Assembly (NCBI GenBank): GCA_015065385.1
Contig: SVQK01000056.1
Location: 1-64,000 of the forward strand
DNA length: 64,000 nt
Source of the DNA: Oscillospiraceae bacterium
Lineage (GTDB): Bacteria; Bacillota; Clostridia; Oscillospirales; CAG-272
Direction: 5' to 3'
Position numbers and translations under genes: made by a program. This document shows, one piece after another, positions 29,363 through 38,369 of this stretch (positions within the stretch are counted from its first letter, which is position 1; each line of letters begins with the position of its first letter). The notes beneath the pieces are model-generated. The model was not told where the DNA came from, searched no databases, and was given only the letters and a program-made list of their open reading frames with translations.

Positions 29363-30709
29363 TCAGCAGTCGGACGGCTCGTTCCCGCTCCCGGATCCGG
29401 AGCTGTCCTCTGCGTGTTGTTCGATTTTCCGATCGATCATCCGTTTCAGCGCTTCGACGGTGCACATTTCCAGCGATTTCCGGCAATGGGTGTTCTCCAC
29501 GGGGCAGGAGGCAAAATTGGTGCAGTCCGGCAGGAACGGACAGCTCCGGCATTTCTCGCGCGTCCGGTCAACCCGGATGAATTCCGCGCGCGCCGCCCCG
29601 TCCGTCACCCCGTTCCAGACGTCGCCGAAGCGGCTTTGGGGAGGACACTGCTCGCAGGCGTACAGGCTCCCGTCCGGCCCGATCACCACGCACCCGCTGT
29701 CCGCCATGCAGTGGTTGGCGGAAAAGGTTGAAACACTTTGAATCGAACGGTGAATCCGAAATCCGCTCTGTTCGATCAAGGGGTAGACATCCAGTATTCT
29801 TTTTCGGATGGATAAATCGTCCTCGCCCACCCGTTCGCTGAACAGAGGCACGATGTGAATCGAAACCCGCTCTTTGTCTTCTACCGAAGCGCTGAGATCC
29901 GCAAAGAAGCCGGACAGCCGGTCAACGTTGTCGCGGTCTACGTTGCAGCGGACCAGTACCCAGACACCGGCTTTGGCCAGACAGTCAACTGCCCGGATCA
30001 CGGTATGATACTCGTCGTGATACGTCCTGTAACGCTTTCTGGCAATATAGTCCGCTTCCGCTCCGTCCATGGAGATCTGAATGCTTTCGATCTTCCAGCG
30101 GTTCACCATGGTGTCCACGATCTCGGGCGTGATCAGGCTCCCGTTGGATACCATGTAACCGCGGTAGTTCACCTTTTCATCGCGCATCGCCTGACAAATG
30201 CGCTCGATGCAGTCCGGACGGAGCATCGGCTCTCCTCCGAACCAGCGGAGCTTGATCGATCCGCTCTGCCGGTTGGCGAGAATGTAGCGGATCACCTGCT
30301 CCTCGACCTTCGCGTCCATGGAAACCTGCTCCCGTCCCGCTTCGTAGCAGTAGACGCAGCGCGCGTTGCAGGCGAGGGTCGGCAGCACGGTAAAGGTTCC
30401 GATCTTGCTTTTCCGGGTGAACGCGCGGAACAGGGAGGAGACGGATGTGTAATATTGAACCTCGTCCTTATCCGAGGGAACAAGAAACTGCCCCCGGATC
30501 AGGTCGGCAACCTGTTCCACCGCCTCCGCATGCGAAGGGATCCCCCCTTCGATACATTCCTTCGTCAGGGTGTTGAAGGAATATCGCGTCCCTCTGTGTT
30601 CAAACTGCACGACAAACCGGGAGGGAACATAATCGATCCCGCTCTGCATCCGGACAGGTGGCAGAACCTTTTGCAGGGCAGGATCCGGCATCTGAATTCT
30701 GTTGATCAT
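29363..30709 (-). CDS. radical SAM/SPASM peptide maturase
   Basis: 448 aa; CNARCVYCYEAGRE (CxxxCxxC); Cys-rich C-terminal SPASM-like region (CMADSGC...CEQC...CRSCPFLPDC...CPVENTHC). Confidence 0.9.
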   Translation of the reverse strand: MINRIQMPDPALQKVLPPVRMQSGIDYVPSRFVVQFEHRGTRYSFNTLTKECIEGGIPSHAEAVEQVADLIRGQFLVPSDKDEVQYYTSVSSLFRAFTRKSKIGTFTVLPTLACNARCVYCYEAGREQVSMDAKVEEQVIRYILANRQSGSIKLRWFGGEPMLRPDCIERICQAMRDEKVNYRGYMVSNGSLITPEIVDTMVNRWKIESIQISMDGAEADYIARKRYRTYHDEYHTVIRAVDCLAKAGVWVLVRCNVDRDNVDRLSGFFADLSASVEDKERVSIHIVPLFSERVGEDDLSIRKRILDVYPLIEQSGFRIHRSIQSVSTFSANHCMADSGCVVIGPDGSLYACEQCPPQSRFGDVWNGVTDGAARAEFIRVDRTREKCRSCPFLPDCTNFASCPVENTHCRKSLEMCTVEALKRMIDRKIEQHAEDSSGSGSGNEPSDC

Positions 30710-30725
30710 TTACACCTCAACAAGG

Positions 30726-30761
30726 AAAATGCGGCATGCAGAATGGTACATACCGCATTTT
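30726..30761 (-). terminator. hairpin between precursor and maturase genes (partial terminator/attenuator or processing stem)
   Basis: Minus strand AAAATGCGGTATG-TACCATTCTG-CATGCCGCATTTT, 13 pairs including one G-U, followed by CC rather than a long U tract. Confidence 0.5.
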
Positions 30762-30769
30762 ATCGTTTG

Positions 30770-30928
30770 TTAGAGAGACTCTTTGTTGACCGGGCGGCTG
30801 CTGTCGATTCCGTATCCATTTCCAGGGCTACCGCCATTTTCAGTACCAGTACCAACACAATCACCAATAGTTATGAGTTCATCCTCGATCTCCACGACCT
30901 CCATGACGGGCGTTTCGTATGCTTCCAT
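30770..30928 (-). CDS. candidate RiPP precursor peptide, 52 aa (below ORF-track size cut-off)
   Basis: MEAYETPVMEVVEIEDELITIGDCVGTGTENGGSPGNGYGIDSSRPVNKESL*; strong GGAGGAG RBS; lies between the HprK-like kinase and rSAM genes; acidic leader and Gly/Ser/Thr/Asn-rich core with one Cys. Confidence 0.8.
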   Translation of the reverse strand: MEAYETPVMEVVEIEDELITIGDCVGTGTENGGSPGNGYGIDSSRPVNKESL

Positions 30929-30975
30929 GCTGTATCTCCTCCTTTCCGAAGATGTAATTTCTATGCCAATCCGGA

Positions 30976-31722
30976 TTACCGGTCTTGACCTTGATTCATC
31001 CCCTCATACGCGATCTTTGCCGCTTCGGGATCCATGTTGCAGCCCAGTTTATAAAACGGAACGGTGTTCAGAATCCGCTTTTCCATCTCTGCAATCCGCC
31101 GGGCGACCACGGGCTTTTCCGACGAGAAGCATTGGCCGAAAAGCGTGGGATAGGCGTCCGCTGCGCTCAGGGGGGTGATCCGGTTTTCCGCATCACGTTC
31201 CAGCTTTACGATAGCTTTCAGCGGTGCGGAGGCGTTCCGACCGAGACCGTGCTTGCCCTTCCAGGGAGAGCCGTACACCGTGACACCTTCCTCCGCAACT
31301 TTCAGCATAGGCTTGTCGTCGTTTACCATCCAGACCCGATTCCCAAAGACTTCCCGCCAGAGCCGGGCGTGTGTGCTCTTGCCGGTTCCGCTTTTTGCGG
31401 TGAAAACGTAGGCTTCTCCGTCCATGCTAAGCGCAGAGCCGTGCATGGCGATAACGTCGAACTCTGTCAGGGTTTCCGCCAGCAGCGTGTGAATGGCGGA
31501 GTTTTCCAGAGCAACATCAGTTTTTTGGACAGGTTCGAACCCAGCGCGTCTGCATAAAAAATCAAATCCTTCCTGTATTTTCGAAAGATCGCTTTCCTTC
31601 GGCTCGATAGACAAGAGCGGTTCCTTGTCCGTTCGAAAGTCTTTCAGGAAAGCTTCGGTCTCTGAAAACCGACAGCGGATTTCCACAGGTACACCGGCGA
31701 TCTCAACTCTGAAAATGGGCAC
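30976..31722 (-). CDS. HPr kinase C-domain-like kinase (RiPP cluster)
   Basis: 248 aa; AMHGSALSMDGEAYVFTAKSGTGKSTHARLWREVFGNRVWMVNDDKP (Walker A plus HprK-like region). Confidence 0.8.
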   Translation of the reverse strand: MPIFRVEIAGVPVEIRCRFSETEAFLKDFRTDKEPLLSIEPKESDLSKIQEGFDFLCRRAGFEPVQKTDVALENSAIHTLLAETLTEFDVIAMHGSALSMDGEAYVFTAKSGTGKSTHARLWREVFGNRVWMVNDDKPMLKVAEEGVTVYGSPWKGKHGLGRNASAPLKAIVKLERDAENRITPLSAADAYPTLFGQCFSSEKPVVARRIAEMEKRILNTVPFYKLGCNMDPEAAKIAYEGMNQGQDR

Positions 31723-31794
31723 GTTCGGGTCTCCTTGCTGATGATAACGGGGAGTGAAACGGACAGTCCTTGACAGAACGCCGCTTCATCTTCT

Positions 31795-31823
31795 ATTATA
31801 GACCAGTTTTCCCCCAAAGTCAA
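31795..31823 (-). promoter_or_regulatory. sigma70/A promoter for the kinase-precursor-maturase unit
   Basis: Minus strand TTGACT-17 nt-TATAAT. Confidence 0.75.
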
Positions 31824-31855
31824 GTGGAATTTGCTCCAAAACCGCGCCTTCCCGT

Positions 31856-33604
31856 TCACTCCCCGATCTTCGTCTGGTTCACGCTGGTCATGTCATAGTA
31901 CAGCCCGCCTTTGGCAATCAGTTCGTCGTGCGTGCCGCGCTCCGCGATTTTTCCGTCCTTCATGACGAGGATCTTGTCCGCCTTCATGATGGTGGTGAGA
32001 CGGTGGGCGATGACGATCAGCGTCTGCGGCTTTCCTCCGCCGCGGCGGTTGTGGAGATTTTCGATCGCCTGCTGGATCCGCGCCTCGGTTTCGTTGTCCA
32101 CCGCAGAGGTCGCCTCGTCCAGAATCAGCACGGGCGTGTTCCGGAGTACGGCGCGGGCGATGGCGAGACGCTGCTTCTGACCGCCGGAGAGACGGACGCC
32201 GCGCTCGCCGATCATGGTCCCGTATCCCTCCGGCATCGCACGGATGAATTCGTCCGCGCACGCAATCCGGGCCGCTTCGTACACCGCTTCGGGATCCGGA
32301 TGATCCGCGCCGTAGGCGATGTTGTCGTACACCGTCCCGTTGAAGAGGAACACATCCTGCAGCACGATCGAAAGATTCCGCCTCAGCGATTTCAGCGTCC
32401 CGTGCCGGATATCGTGACCCGAGAGCAGGATCCTGCCGTCCCCCGGCTGATAGAACCGCTCGAGCAGGGAGACAATGGTGGTTTTTCCGACTCCCGTCGC
32501 GCCGACCAGAGCCACCATCTCCCCCGGCTTGGCGGTGAAGGACACGTCGTCCAGCACGGTGGTTCCCTCGTTGTAGCCGAAGGTCACATGATCGAACGCC
32601 ACCTCGCCCGAGCCCGCGGGAATTTCCTCCGCGTCCGGATCCTCCTTCACTTCGCTCTCCGTGTCGAGCAGTTCAAGCACCCGGTCCGCGCAGGCTCCCG
32701 AGATGTGGATATCCTCCGCCAGCCGCGCCAAGGTGGAGAGGGGAGAGTAGAACAGGGAGAGGTACATGAAGAAGCCCACGATATCGGCCGTGGACATGCT
32801 CCCCCGCATGGCGAAGAGACCGCCCACGCCCATGACGATGATCGTCCCGACGGAGGTCATGAACTCCACGGAGGGGTGGTACATGGCGGCGTAGAAATTG
32901 GCGCGGATGTTCACATAGGCATAGTGCCTGCAATACTCGACGAACCGGAGGGATTCCGCCTCTTCCTTTCCGAAGGCCTGAATCTCCTTCATGCCGGAGA
33001 GGTTGTCCTGCGTGTGCCCGTTCAGATCCGCCAGAACCTCCTGATTGATCTTGAAGAGCGGCGCGACCTTCGTCACGAAGATCCGGGACAGCCAGACGAT
33101 GATCGGCACGGGGAGCATGGTGAACAGCGCGAGCTTCCAGTTGATCCGGAAGATCATCACCGCGACCCCGACGATCACGAGGACGTTCGAGGACAGATCC
33201 GGGATGGAGTGGGCGATGAGCAGCTCGAGCTGGCGCGTGTCGTTGATCATCCGGGACATGATCTGCCCGGTCTGCTTGTCGGCAAAATAGCGCATGGACA
33301 GGCTCTGCAGCTTGTCGTAGCACATCCGCGTCAGATGGGCTACGAAGTTCCACGCCGCGATGTGGGCCTGCCACATGGCGAGAAACCGGAACAGCGCGCG
33401 CAGCAGATACGCCCCGAGCAAAATCCCCGCGTAGGTCAGAAGCAGACGGTGGGTGAGCGTGTCGGGCGTCTGGAGCGCGGCGGTCAGGCGTCTCACCGCC
33501 TCGGGCGTAACCAGATTGAGCAGGGACGCGAAGAGCAGCGACACGATGGTGATTCCCAGATTCGGCCACCAAGGGCGCGCGATTGTGAGCATTCGTCGGA
33601 ACAT
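31856..33604 (-). CDS. ABC transporter, fused permease and ATPase (exporter type)
   Basis: 582 aa; GATGVGKTT Walker A, LSGGQKQRLAIARAVL signature, VLILDEATSAVD Walker B; N-terminal TM domain without a C39 peptidase. Confidence 0.9.
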   Translation of the reverse strand: MFRRMLTIARPWWPNLGITIVSLLFASLLNLVTPEAVRRLTAALQTPDTLTHRLLLTYAGILLGAYLLRALFRFLAMWQAHIAAWNFVAHLTRMCYDKLQSLSMRYFADKQTGQIMSRMINDTRQLELLIAHSIPDLSSNVLVIVGVAVMIFRINWKLALFTMLPVPIIVWLSRIFVTKVAPLFKINQEVLADLNGHTQDNLSGMKEIQAFGKEEAESLRFVEYCRHYAYVNIRANFYAAMYHPSVEFMTSVGTIIVMGVGGLFAMRGSMSTADIVGFFMYLSLFYSPLSTLARLAEDIHISGACADRVLELLDTESEVKEDPDAEEIPAGSGEVAFDHVTFGYNEGTTVLDDVSFTAKPGEMVALVGATGVGKTTIVSLLERFYQPGDGRILLSGHDIRHGTLKSLRRNLSIVLQDVFLFNGTVYDNIAYGADHPDPEAVYEAARIACADEFIRAMPEGYGTMIGERGVRLSGGQKQRLAIARAVLRNTPVLILDEATSAVDNETEARIQQAIENLHNRRGGGKPQTLIVIAHRLTTIMKADKILVMKDGKIAERGTHDELIAKGGLYYDMTSVNQTKIGE

Positions 33605-33637
33605 GACGGTTTCCCCCGGAGTTGCGGATTTTTCCCT

Positions 33638-33666
33638 ATTGTATCACACCCCGCCCGGATCCGCAA
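33638..33666 (-). promoter_or_regulatory. sigma70/A promoter for the ABC exporter
   Basis: Minus strand TTGCGG-17 nt-TACAAT. Confidence 0.6.
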
Positions 33667-33801
33667 GCGGGTTGAAAAAGAAAAGAGCGTTGAGAAAACA
33701 AAGCAGTTCAACGCGCAGAGAATCCCCTCACAAAAACACAGCCCCGCGCCTGACACTTGCAGAACGCGGAGCTGAATTCCTCTTTCCGGGGAGCTTCTCC
33801 C

Positions 33802-34716
33802 TCAATTCCCGCTCTTCCTGTACCCTTCCTTTTCGAGCCTCTCGTAAAGCTCTTTTGTCTTTTTCTTCTTCCGCAGAGCCGGGACGAAGATCAGCGCGCC
33901 GACGCCGAGAACGGCAAGAGCGAGCAGGATGTAGTCCACCCAGCCGGGAACGGAGTCGCCGAGCAGAACGCTCTTCGCGTGGAACTTCGCCAGCCCCTTG
34001 CCGTGGACGGAGTTTTCACCGCCGTACTCGCTGCCCGAGAAGTCGATGTTCTTGATCTCCAGATTCTTCGACACAAGGGCTGGGGAGGAGGCTTCGATAT
34101 CGACGCTCACGCCGTTGACGATGAGGGACTGCGTCGCCTCCACGGGGGAGTCCGCCGTGAACGACCCGCCGAGGAGATTCACGCACCGTCCGAGGATCGC
34201 CTTGCCGCCGGAGGAGATCTTCATGGATTTCCCCACAAAGGAGAAGTCCGCCGCGTCGCTGTAAACGCCGTATTTGCCGCCCGTCACGGAGTAGGTCCCC
34301 TCGATCAGGCGGATCTTCTGCGTCCTGTCCTGCGTGATGAGGTAGATCCCGATTTCCCCGGCGTCGATCGTCAAAGAGCCCGTGCCCTTGAAAATCACGG
34401 TTCCCGCGCAGGAGAGGCCGTATTTGGCGGATTTCACATAGTTGTCCCCCTCGAGGATCACGGTGCAGTCCTTCGGCAGGCGCAGGCCGTACGGTTCGTC
34501 CGTCTCCACCCGCATGCCGGAGAGGGTCAGGGTGTCGTAGCGGTTGGCCCAGTAGTAGCCGGGGCCGCTTTCGTTCTTGTTGGCCGCCGCGATGTTGACG
34601 GTCTTCGTGATGGTCTGTACAGCGGCGGAGACGGAAACGGGGAGGACCCCCGCGGACAGAAGGAGGAACAGGCACAGGGCGAGGAAAAGAGAAGCGGTTT
34701 TCACATGGGTTTTCAT
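33802..34716 (-). CDS. secreted beta-helix/carbohydrate-binding-like protein with C-terminal TM anchor
   Basis: 304 aa; signal peptide, repetitive beta strands, YILLALAVLGVGALIFVPALRKKKK anchor. Confidence 0.6.
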   Translation of the reverse strand: MKTHVKTASLFLALCLFLLLSAGVLPVSVSAAVQTITKTVNIAAANKNESGPGYYWANRYDTLTLSGMRVETDEPYGLRLPKDCTVILEGDNYVKSAKYGLSCAGTVIFKGTGSLTIDAGEIGIYLITQDRTQKIRLIEGTYSVTGGKYGVYSDAADFSFVGKSMKISSGGKAILGRCVNLLGGSFTADSPVEATQSLIVNGVSVDIEASSPALVSKNLEIKNIDFSGSEYGGENSVHGKGLAKFHAKSVLLGDSVPGWVDYILLALAVLGVGALIFVPALRKKKKTKELYERLEKEGYRKSGN

Positions 34717-35321
34717 CTGGAAAAGCCTTTCTTAGGTGATTCGGAGGATTGTTCGGCCCGCCTCCCGCGCATCTCGACGGGCAGGAGCAGACGGAACGCA
34801 AGCGCCGCGCCGACGCCGGAGAGCAGGATCAGACAGTCGATGGGGGTATATCGGTTGACCGTGAGCACGGCGTAAAACGGCGTGAGAAGGAGAAACAGAA
34901 CGGAGGACAGGAGATTTGCCGCGGTACGGATCTTCGGCAGGGGGCCGGTTTTCAGCTTCGGAGAGGAGCGCGCGCCGAGGGAGGAGAAGGCGAGGACGAG
35001 GAACAGCAGGGCGAATACGGGGGCGGCGATCCGGTAGTACCCCGAGAACATGTCCCGGTCCCATCCCATCGTGTCGTTCCGCCATTCCCCCGTGACGCCG
35101 TTCCGCCCGGTGACGATCATTCCGGCGGCAAAGGACGCGGCGAAGATCAGGATCCCCGCGATCCCGAGCGCGAGCTCGAGCCGGATCCGTTTCCGCTCCG
35201 ATTCGCTGCCGCGCGCTTTTCGCAAAGTTAGGACGAACAGCGCGATCACAAGAACGGCGGCGAGGACAACGTAAACCGTTTCGACGATCGCGGTCCGGTA
35301 TGACAGCTCGAGACCGGTCAT
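34713..35321 (-). CDS. integral membrane protein, unknown function
   Basis: 202 aa with several hydrophobic segments; 4-nt overlaps with both neighbours. Confidence 0.6.
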   Translation of the reverse strand: MTGLELSYRTAIVETVYVVLAAVLVIALFVLTLRKARGSESERKRIRLELALGIAGILIFAASFAAGMIVTGRNGVTGEWRNDTMGWDRDMFSGYYRIAAPVFALLFLVLAFSSLGARSSPKLKTGPLPKIRTAANLLSSVLFLLLTPFYAVLTVNRYTPIDCLILLSGVGAALAFRLLLPVEMRGRRAEQSSESPKKGFSR

Positions 35322-35896
35322 TCCACGATCACGTCCTCGAGGGAACGCTTCGGGACAAAGTGGAGATTGGCCTTGTCGCGGAAATAGTCCGTGGAGCCGC
35401 TCTCCGGGATCTCGCAGAGGAAGACCGTCTCGTCCGGCACGCCCAGCGCGATCAGCAGCATGGGGGAGAGCTTTTTCGGCAGACGGAGACAGACGGCGGT
35501 TTCCTCCCGGTCAAACGCCCCGATCATGCAGCCGCCGAACCCGAGCTCCGCTGCCATCAGCAGAATGGTCTGGGCCGCGATGCCGCAGTCCGTTTCCGCA
35601 TGGGCCGGATCTTTCGTGATTGAGGTGTCGCAGCAGACGGCGATGAACGCGGTGGGATGATGTCCGTCCGGCGGGAGCTTGATATCCGGGAGCAGACCCG
35701 CCCAGTGGGTGTGGGAGAGGACTTCCTCCACCTCGTCCGGCTCGTAAACCGGGCGGTATTTCAGCGGCTGGCGGTTGACGGCGGAGGGGCAGAGGCGCGC
35801 GGTGTCGATGAGGTCGTAAAGATCCTCCTTCCCGATGCGCTTCGATTCGTCAAAGGAGCGGTAGCTCCGGCTTTCGATGACAAGATCTCGGATCAT
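35318..35896 (-). CDS. nitroreductase family protein
   Basis: 192 aa; ESRSYRSFDESKRIGKEDLYDLIDTARLCPSAVNRQPLKY, DCGIAAQTILLMAAELGFGGCMIGAF. Confidence 0.85.
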   Translation of the reverse strand: MIRDLVIESRSYRSFDESKRIGKEDLYDLIDTARLCPSAVNRQPLKYRPVYEPDEVEEVLSHTHWAGLLPDIKLPPDGHHPTAFIAVCCDTSITKDPAHAETDCGIAAQTILLMAAELGFGGCMIGAFDREETAVCLRLPKKLSPMLLIALGVPDETVFLCEIPESGSTDYFRDKANLHFVPKRSLEDVIVE

Positions 35897-36014
35897 GGAT
35901 GCGGTTCCTTCCGTTGGATTTTCGGTCGGGCTGACTTCGTTTGATCCATTATAGGCGAATCCCGCGCGGAATGCAAGGCGTTTTTGTGAAGTTTTGCGGA
36001 TTCTCCCGAAGTTC

Positions 36015-36043
36015 TTGACAAAGACCGGCGTTTGCTTTATACT
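36015..36043 (+). promoter_or_regulatory. sigma70/A promoter
   Basis: TTGACA-17 nt-TATACT upstream of 36114. Confidence 0.75.
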
Positions 36044-36113
36044 GAAAAGGATCGGACGGGGAACCCGGAAACCGGACCTCCATCCTCTTTCATGCGGGAA
36101 AGGATTGCTTTAT

Positions 36114-37781
36114 ATGAAACTCAACGAAAAATTCGGCGTTTACGGCATCGACGACGAACGGCAGAGACGGGTGCTGTTCCCGACGAGAGTGGTTCTGACA
36201 AAGGGCAGCGTCCGGGGCTCGGAGCACCTCACCGCCTACAAGCCCGCGCAGGTCGCCATCTACGGCTATCACGACCAGTGCGTGCTCGACAACCGGAACT
36301 CCGGGGAGAACGCCGCCGTGCTTGTGGACTTCGGACGGGAGCTGCACGGCACCGTCACCGTCTCCGTCTGGAGCATGCAGGGCTCCTACGCCAACTATAC
36401 GGTCCGGCTCGGCGAGAGCGTTTCCGAGGCCCTGACGCCGGTCGGCGAGAAGAACGCCACCAACGACCACGCCAACCGGGACATGAAGACCGGCTCCGGC
36501 CCGTGGTCCTCGAACGAAACCAACGAGAGCGGCTTCCGCTTTGCCTATGTGGAGCTCACGACGCCCGGCGTCTTCATGGAGATCCGCTGCATCACCGCCA
36601 CCCTCGTGTTCCGGGATATCGAATACCGCGGCTCCTTCGCGTGCAGCGATCCGCTTCTCGAGAGGATCTACGACACCGCCGCCTACACCGTCCACCTCAA
36701 CATGCAGCGGTATCTCTGGGACGGCATCAAGCGCGACCGTCTGGTCTGGGCCGGGGATATGAATACCGAGGTCGAAACGATCCTCGCGGTCTTCGGCGAA
36801 AACGAGGTGGTTCCGAAGTCCCTCGACCTCGTCCGCGACGTGACCCCGACCTCCGACGCCATGAACGGTATTTCCGCCTACAACCTCTGGTGGATCCTCT
36901 GCCACGAGGCATGGTACCGCGGGACCGGGAACTACGATTATCTCGCCGCGCAGAAGGACTACATCCGCGCCCTTCTCGAGCGTTACGCCTCCTATGTGGA
37001 CGAAAACGGCTCCGAGACCCTCCCGGAAGGACGCTTCTTCGACTGGCCCACGGCGAACGACCCGGCGGCGACCCACGCGGGATTGCAGGGACTTCTCCGC
37101 ATGGCTCTGCTCGGCGGCGCAAACATCATGACCGCCCTCGGGGAAAGCGAGGTGGCTGAGACCTGCGTCCGTTCCGCCGACCGTCTGCTCGCCCACGTTC
37201 CCGCTTACGGCGCATGGAAACAGCCCGCCGCCATCCTCGCCCTGTCCGGCATCGTCGATTCGAAGACCGCATTCGATTCCTGCATCGGAAAGGGAGGCGC
37301 GAAGGGCCTTTCCACCTTCCTCGGCTTCTACACGCTCAACGCCGTGGCCGCGGCAGGGGAGTACGAATCCGCGCTCGGGATCATGCGGGATTACTGGGGC
37401 CGGATGCTCGAGCTGGGCGCGACGACCTTCTGGGAGGACTTCAACGTGGACTGGGCCGAGGGAGCGACCGGGATCGATAAGGTTGTCCCCGCGGGCGGCA
37501 TCGATATCCACGGGGATTTCGGCGCGCACTGCTATGTGAAGCTCCGCCACAGCCTCTGCCACGGATGGGCTTCCGGTCCCGCTCCGTATCTGGCGAAGAC
37601 CATCCTCGGCCTCACCCCGCTCAAGCCGGGCTGCCGGGAAATGCGCTTCGATCCCCATCTCTCCGGCCTTGACTGGGCGCGCGGGACCTATCCGACTCCC
37701 TTCGGCGACATCGAGGTGGAGGTCACGAAGAACGGCGCGAAGTGCAAAGCTCCGGACGGCGTCACCATCGTAGGAGTGTGA
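36114..37781 (+). CDS. alpha-L-rhamnosidase-like glycoside hydrolase (GH78-like)
   Basis: 555 aa; RYLWDGIKRDRLVWAGDMNTE (GH78 catalytic-domain-like), SLCHGWASGPAPYLAKTILGLTPLKPGC; start refined to MKLNEKFGVYG. Confidence 0.8.
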   Translation: MKLNEKFGVYGIDDERQRRVLFPTRVVLTKGSVRGSEHLTAYKPAQVAIYGYHDQCVLDNRNSGENAAVLVDFGRELHGTVTVSVWSMQGSYANYTVRLGESVSEALTPVGEKNATNDHANRDMKTGSGPWSSNETNESGFRFAYVELTTPGVFMEIRCITATLVFRDIEYRGSFACSDPLLERIYDTAAYTVHLNMQRYLWDGIKRDRLVWAGDMNTEVETILAVFGENEVVPKSLDLVRDVTPTSDAMNGISAYNLWWILCHEAWYRGTGNYDYLAAQKDYIRALLERYASYVDENGSETLPEGRFFDWPTANDPAATHAGLQGLLRMALLGGANIMTALGESEVAETCVRSADRLLAHVPAYGAWKQPAAILALSGIVDSKTAFDSCIGKGGAKGLSTFLGFYTLNAVAAAGEYESALGIMRDYWGRMLELGATTFWEDFNVDWAEGATGIDKVVPAGGIDIHGDFGAHCYVKLRHSLCHGWASGPAPYLAKTILGLTPLKPGCREMRFDPHLSGLDWARGTYPTPFGDIEVEVTKNGAKCKAPDGVTIVGV

Positions 37782-38062
37782 ACAATCGTGTGTTCACACG
37801 ATGAGGAGGAAAGAAACGCTCCGCGTTTCTGGATTTTATGACCCTACGCGGGTCGGGCGCCGGGAGGGATACCATCTCATGGCCGATCAAGCTTCGCTCT
37901 GCGAACTTGGGTGCCCCTCCCGGGGGTCCCTGAGTTGCTTGCAACTCGGTTGGCCGTATGGCATAAACTTACAGCTCGTATCCGGATCGAAAGCCCGACT
38001 GTGCATCCCACTGTCCTCGCGCGAAGTTTCGCCTTTGGCGAACTTCAGAAATTCGCCTTTGG
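37776..38062. repeat. array of short inverted repeats/hairpins in intergenic region
   Basis: GTGTGAACA..TGTTCACAC; GAAACGCTCCGCGTTTC; GACCCTACGCGGGTC; CCGGGAGGG...CCCTCCCGG enclosing CAAGCTTCGCTCTGCGAACTTG; GAGTTGCTTGCAACTC; two tandem TTCGCCTTTGGCGAA hairpins. Confidence 0.7.
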
Positions 38063-38227
38063 CGAACTTTCAGCGGTCCGCGTTGGTGCGGTCGGAGGTC
38101 GAAGAGCTTCAGTCGCGCATTGCACGGGCGCGGGTACAAACAGCGAAACATGAGTGCAGCCGCGCGGAATGAAGGGTTACGGGATCGATGTCCTATCGTT
38201 TATGGGAACACTCCCTGATCTCAGGTG

Positions 38228-38348
38228 AAAAGGGAAACGCGGCTTTCTTTTGGATGTAAGCCCGTTCAACTCGTTGAACCGCACGGCGATTCGCCATCTG
38301 CATGAAGCGTTCAAAATCTGTAAAGTCAGTTATTGGCTGAGAATAGTA
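38228..38348 (+). repeat. dispersed intergenic repeat, copy B
   Basis: AAAAGGGAAACGCGGCTTTCTTTTGGATGTAAGC..GTTCAACTCGTTGAAC...GGCGATTCGCC...TTGGCTGAGAATAGTA. Confidence 0.75.
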
Positions 38349-38369
38349 CGAAAAAGGAGAAACAGATCC

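Noticed and set aside
30783-31178. 131-aa plus-strand ORF over the precursor region
   Set aside because: Overlaps antisense the precursor and HprK-like gene; the minus-strand short ORF has a strong RBS and fits the operon.
31928-33775. 615-aa plus-strand ORF
   Set aside because: Antisense of the ABC transporter with its Walker and signature motifs; no motifs of its own.
38023-38062. CRISPR-like repeat
   Set aside because: Only two short adjacent TTCGCCTTTGGCGAA palindromes, no regular repeat-spacer pattern and no cas genes.
37801-38172. 123-aa ORF in the GH78-pepT gap
   Set aside because: Runs through the hairpin array; no RBS-supported start or recognisable domain; better explained as non-coding.
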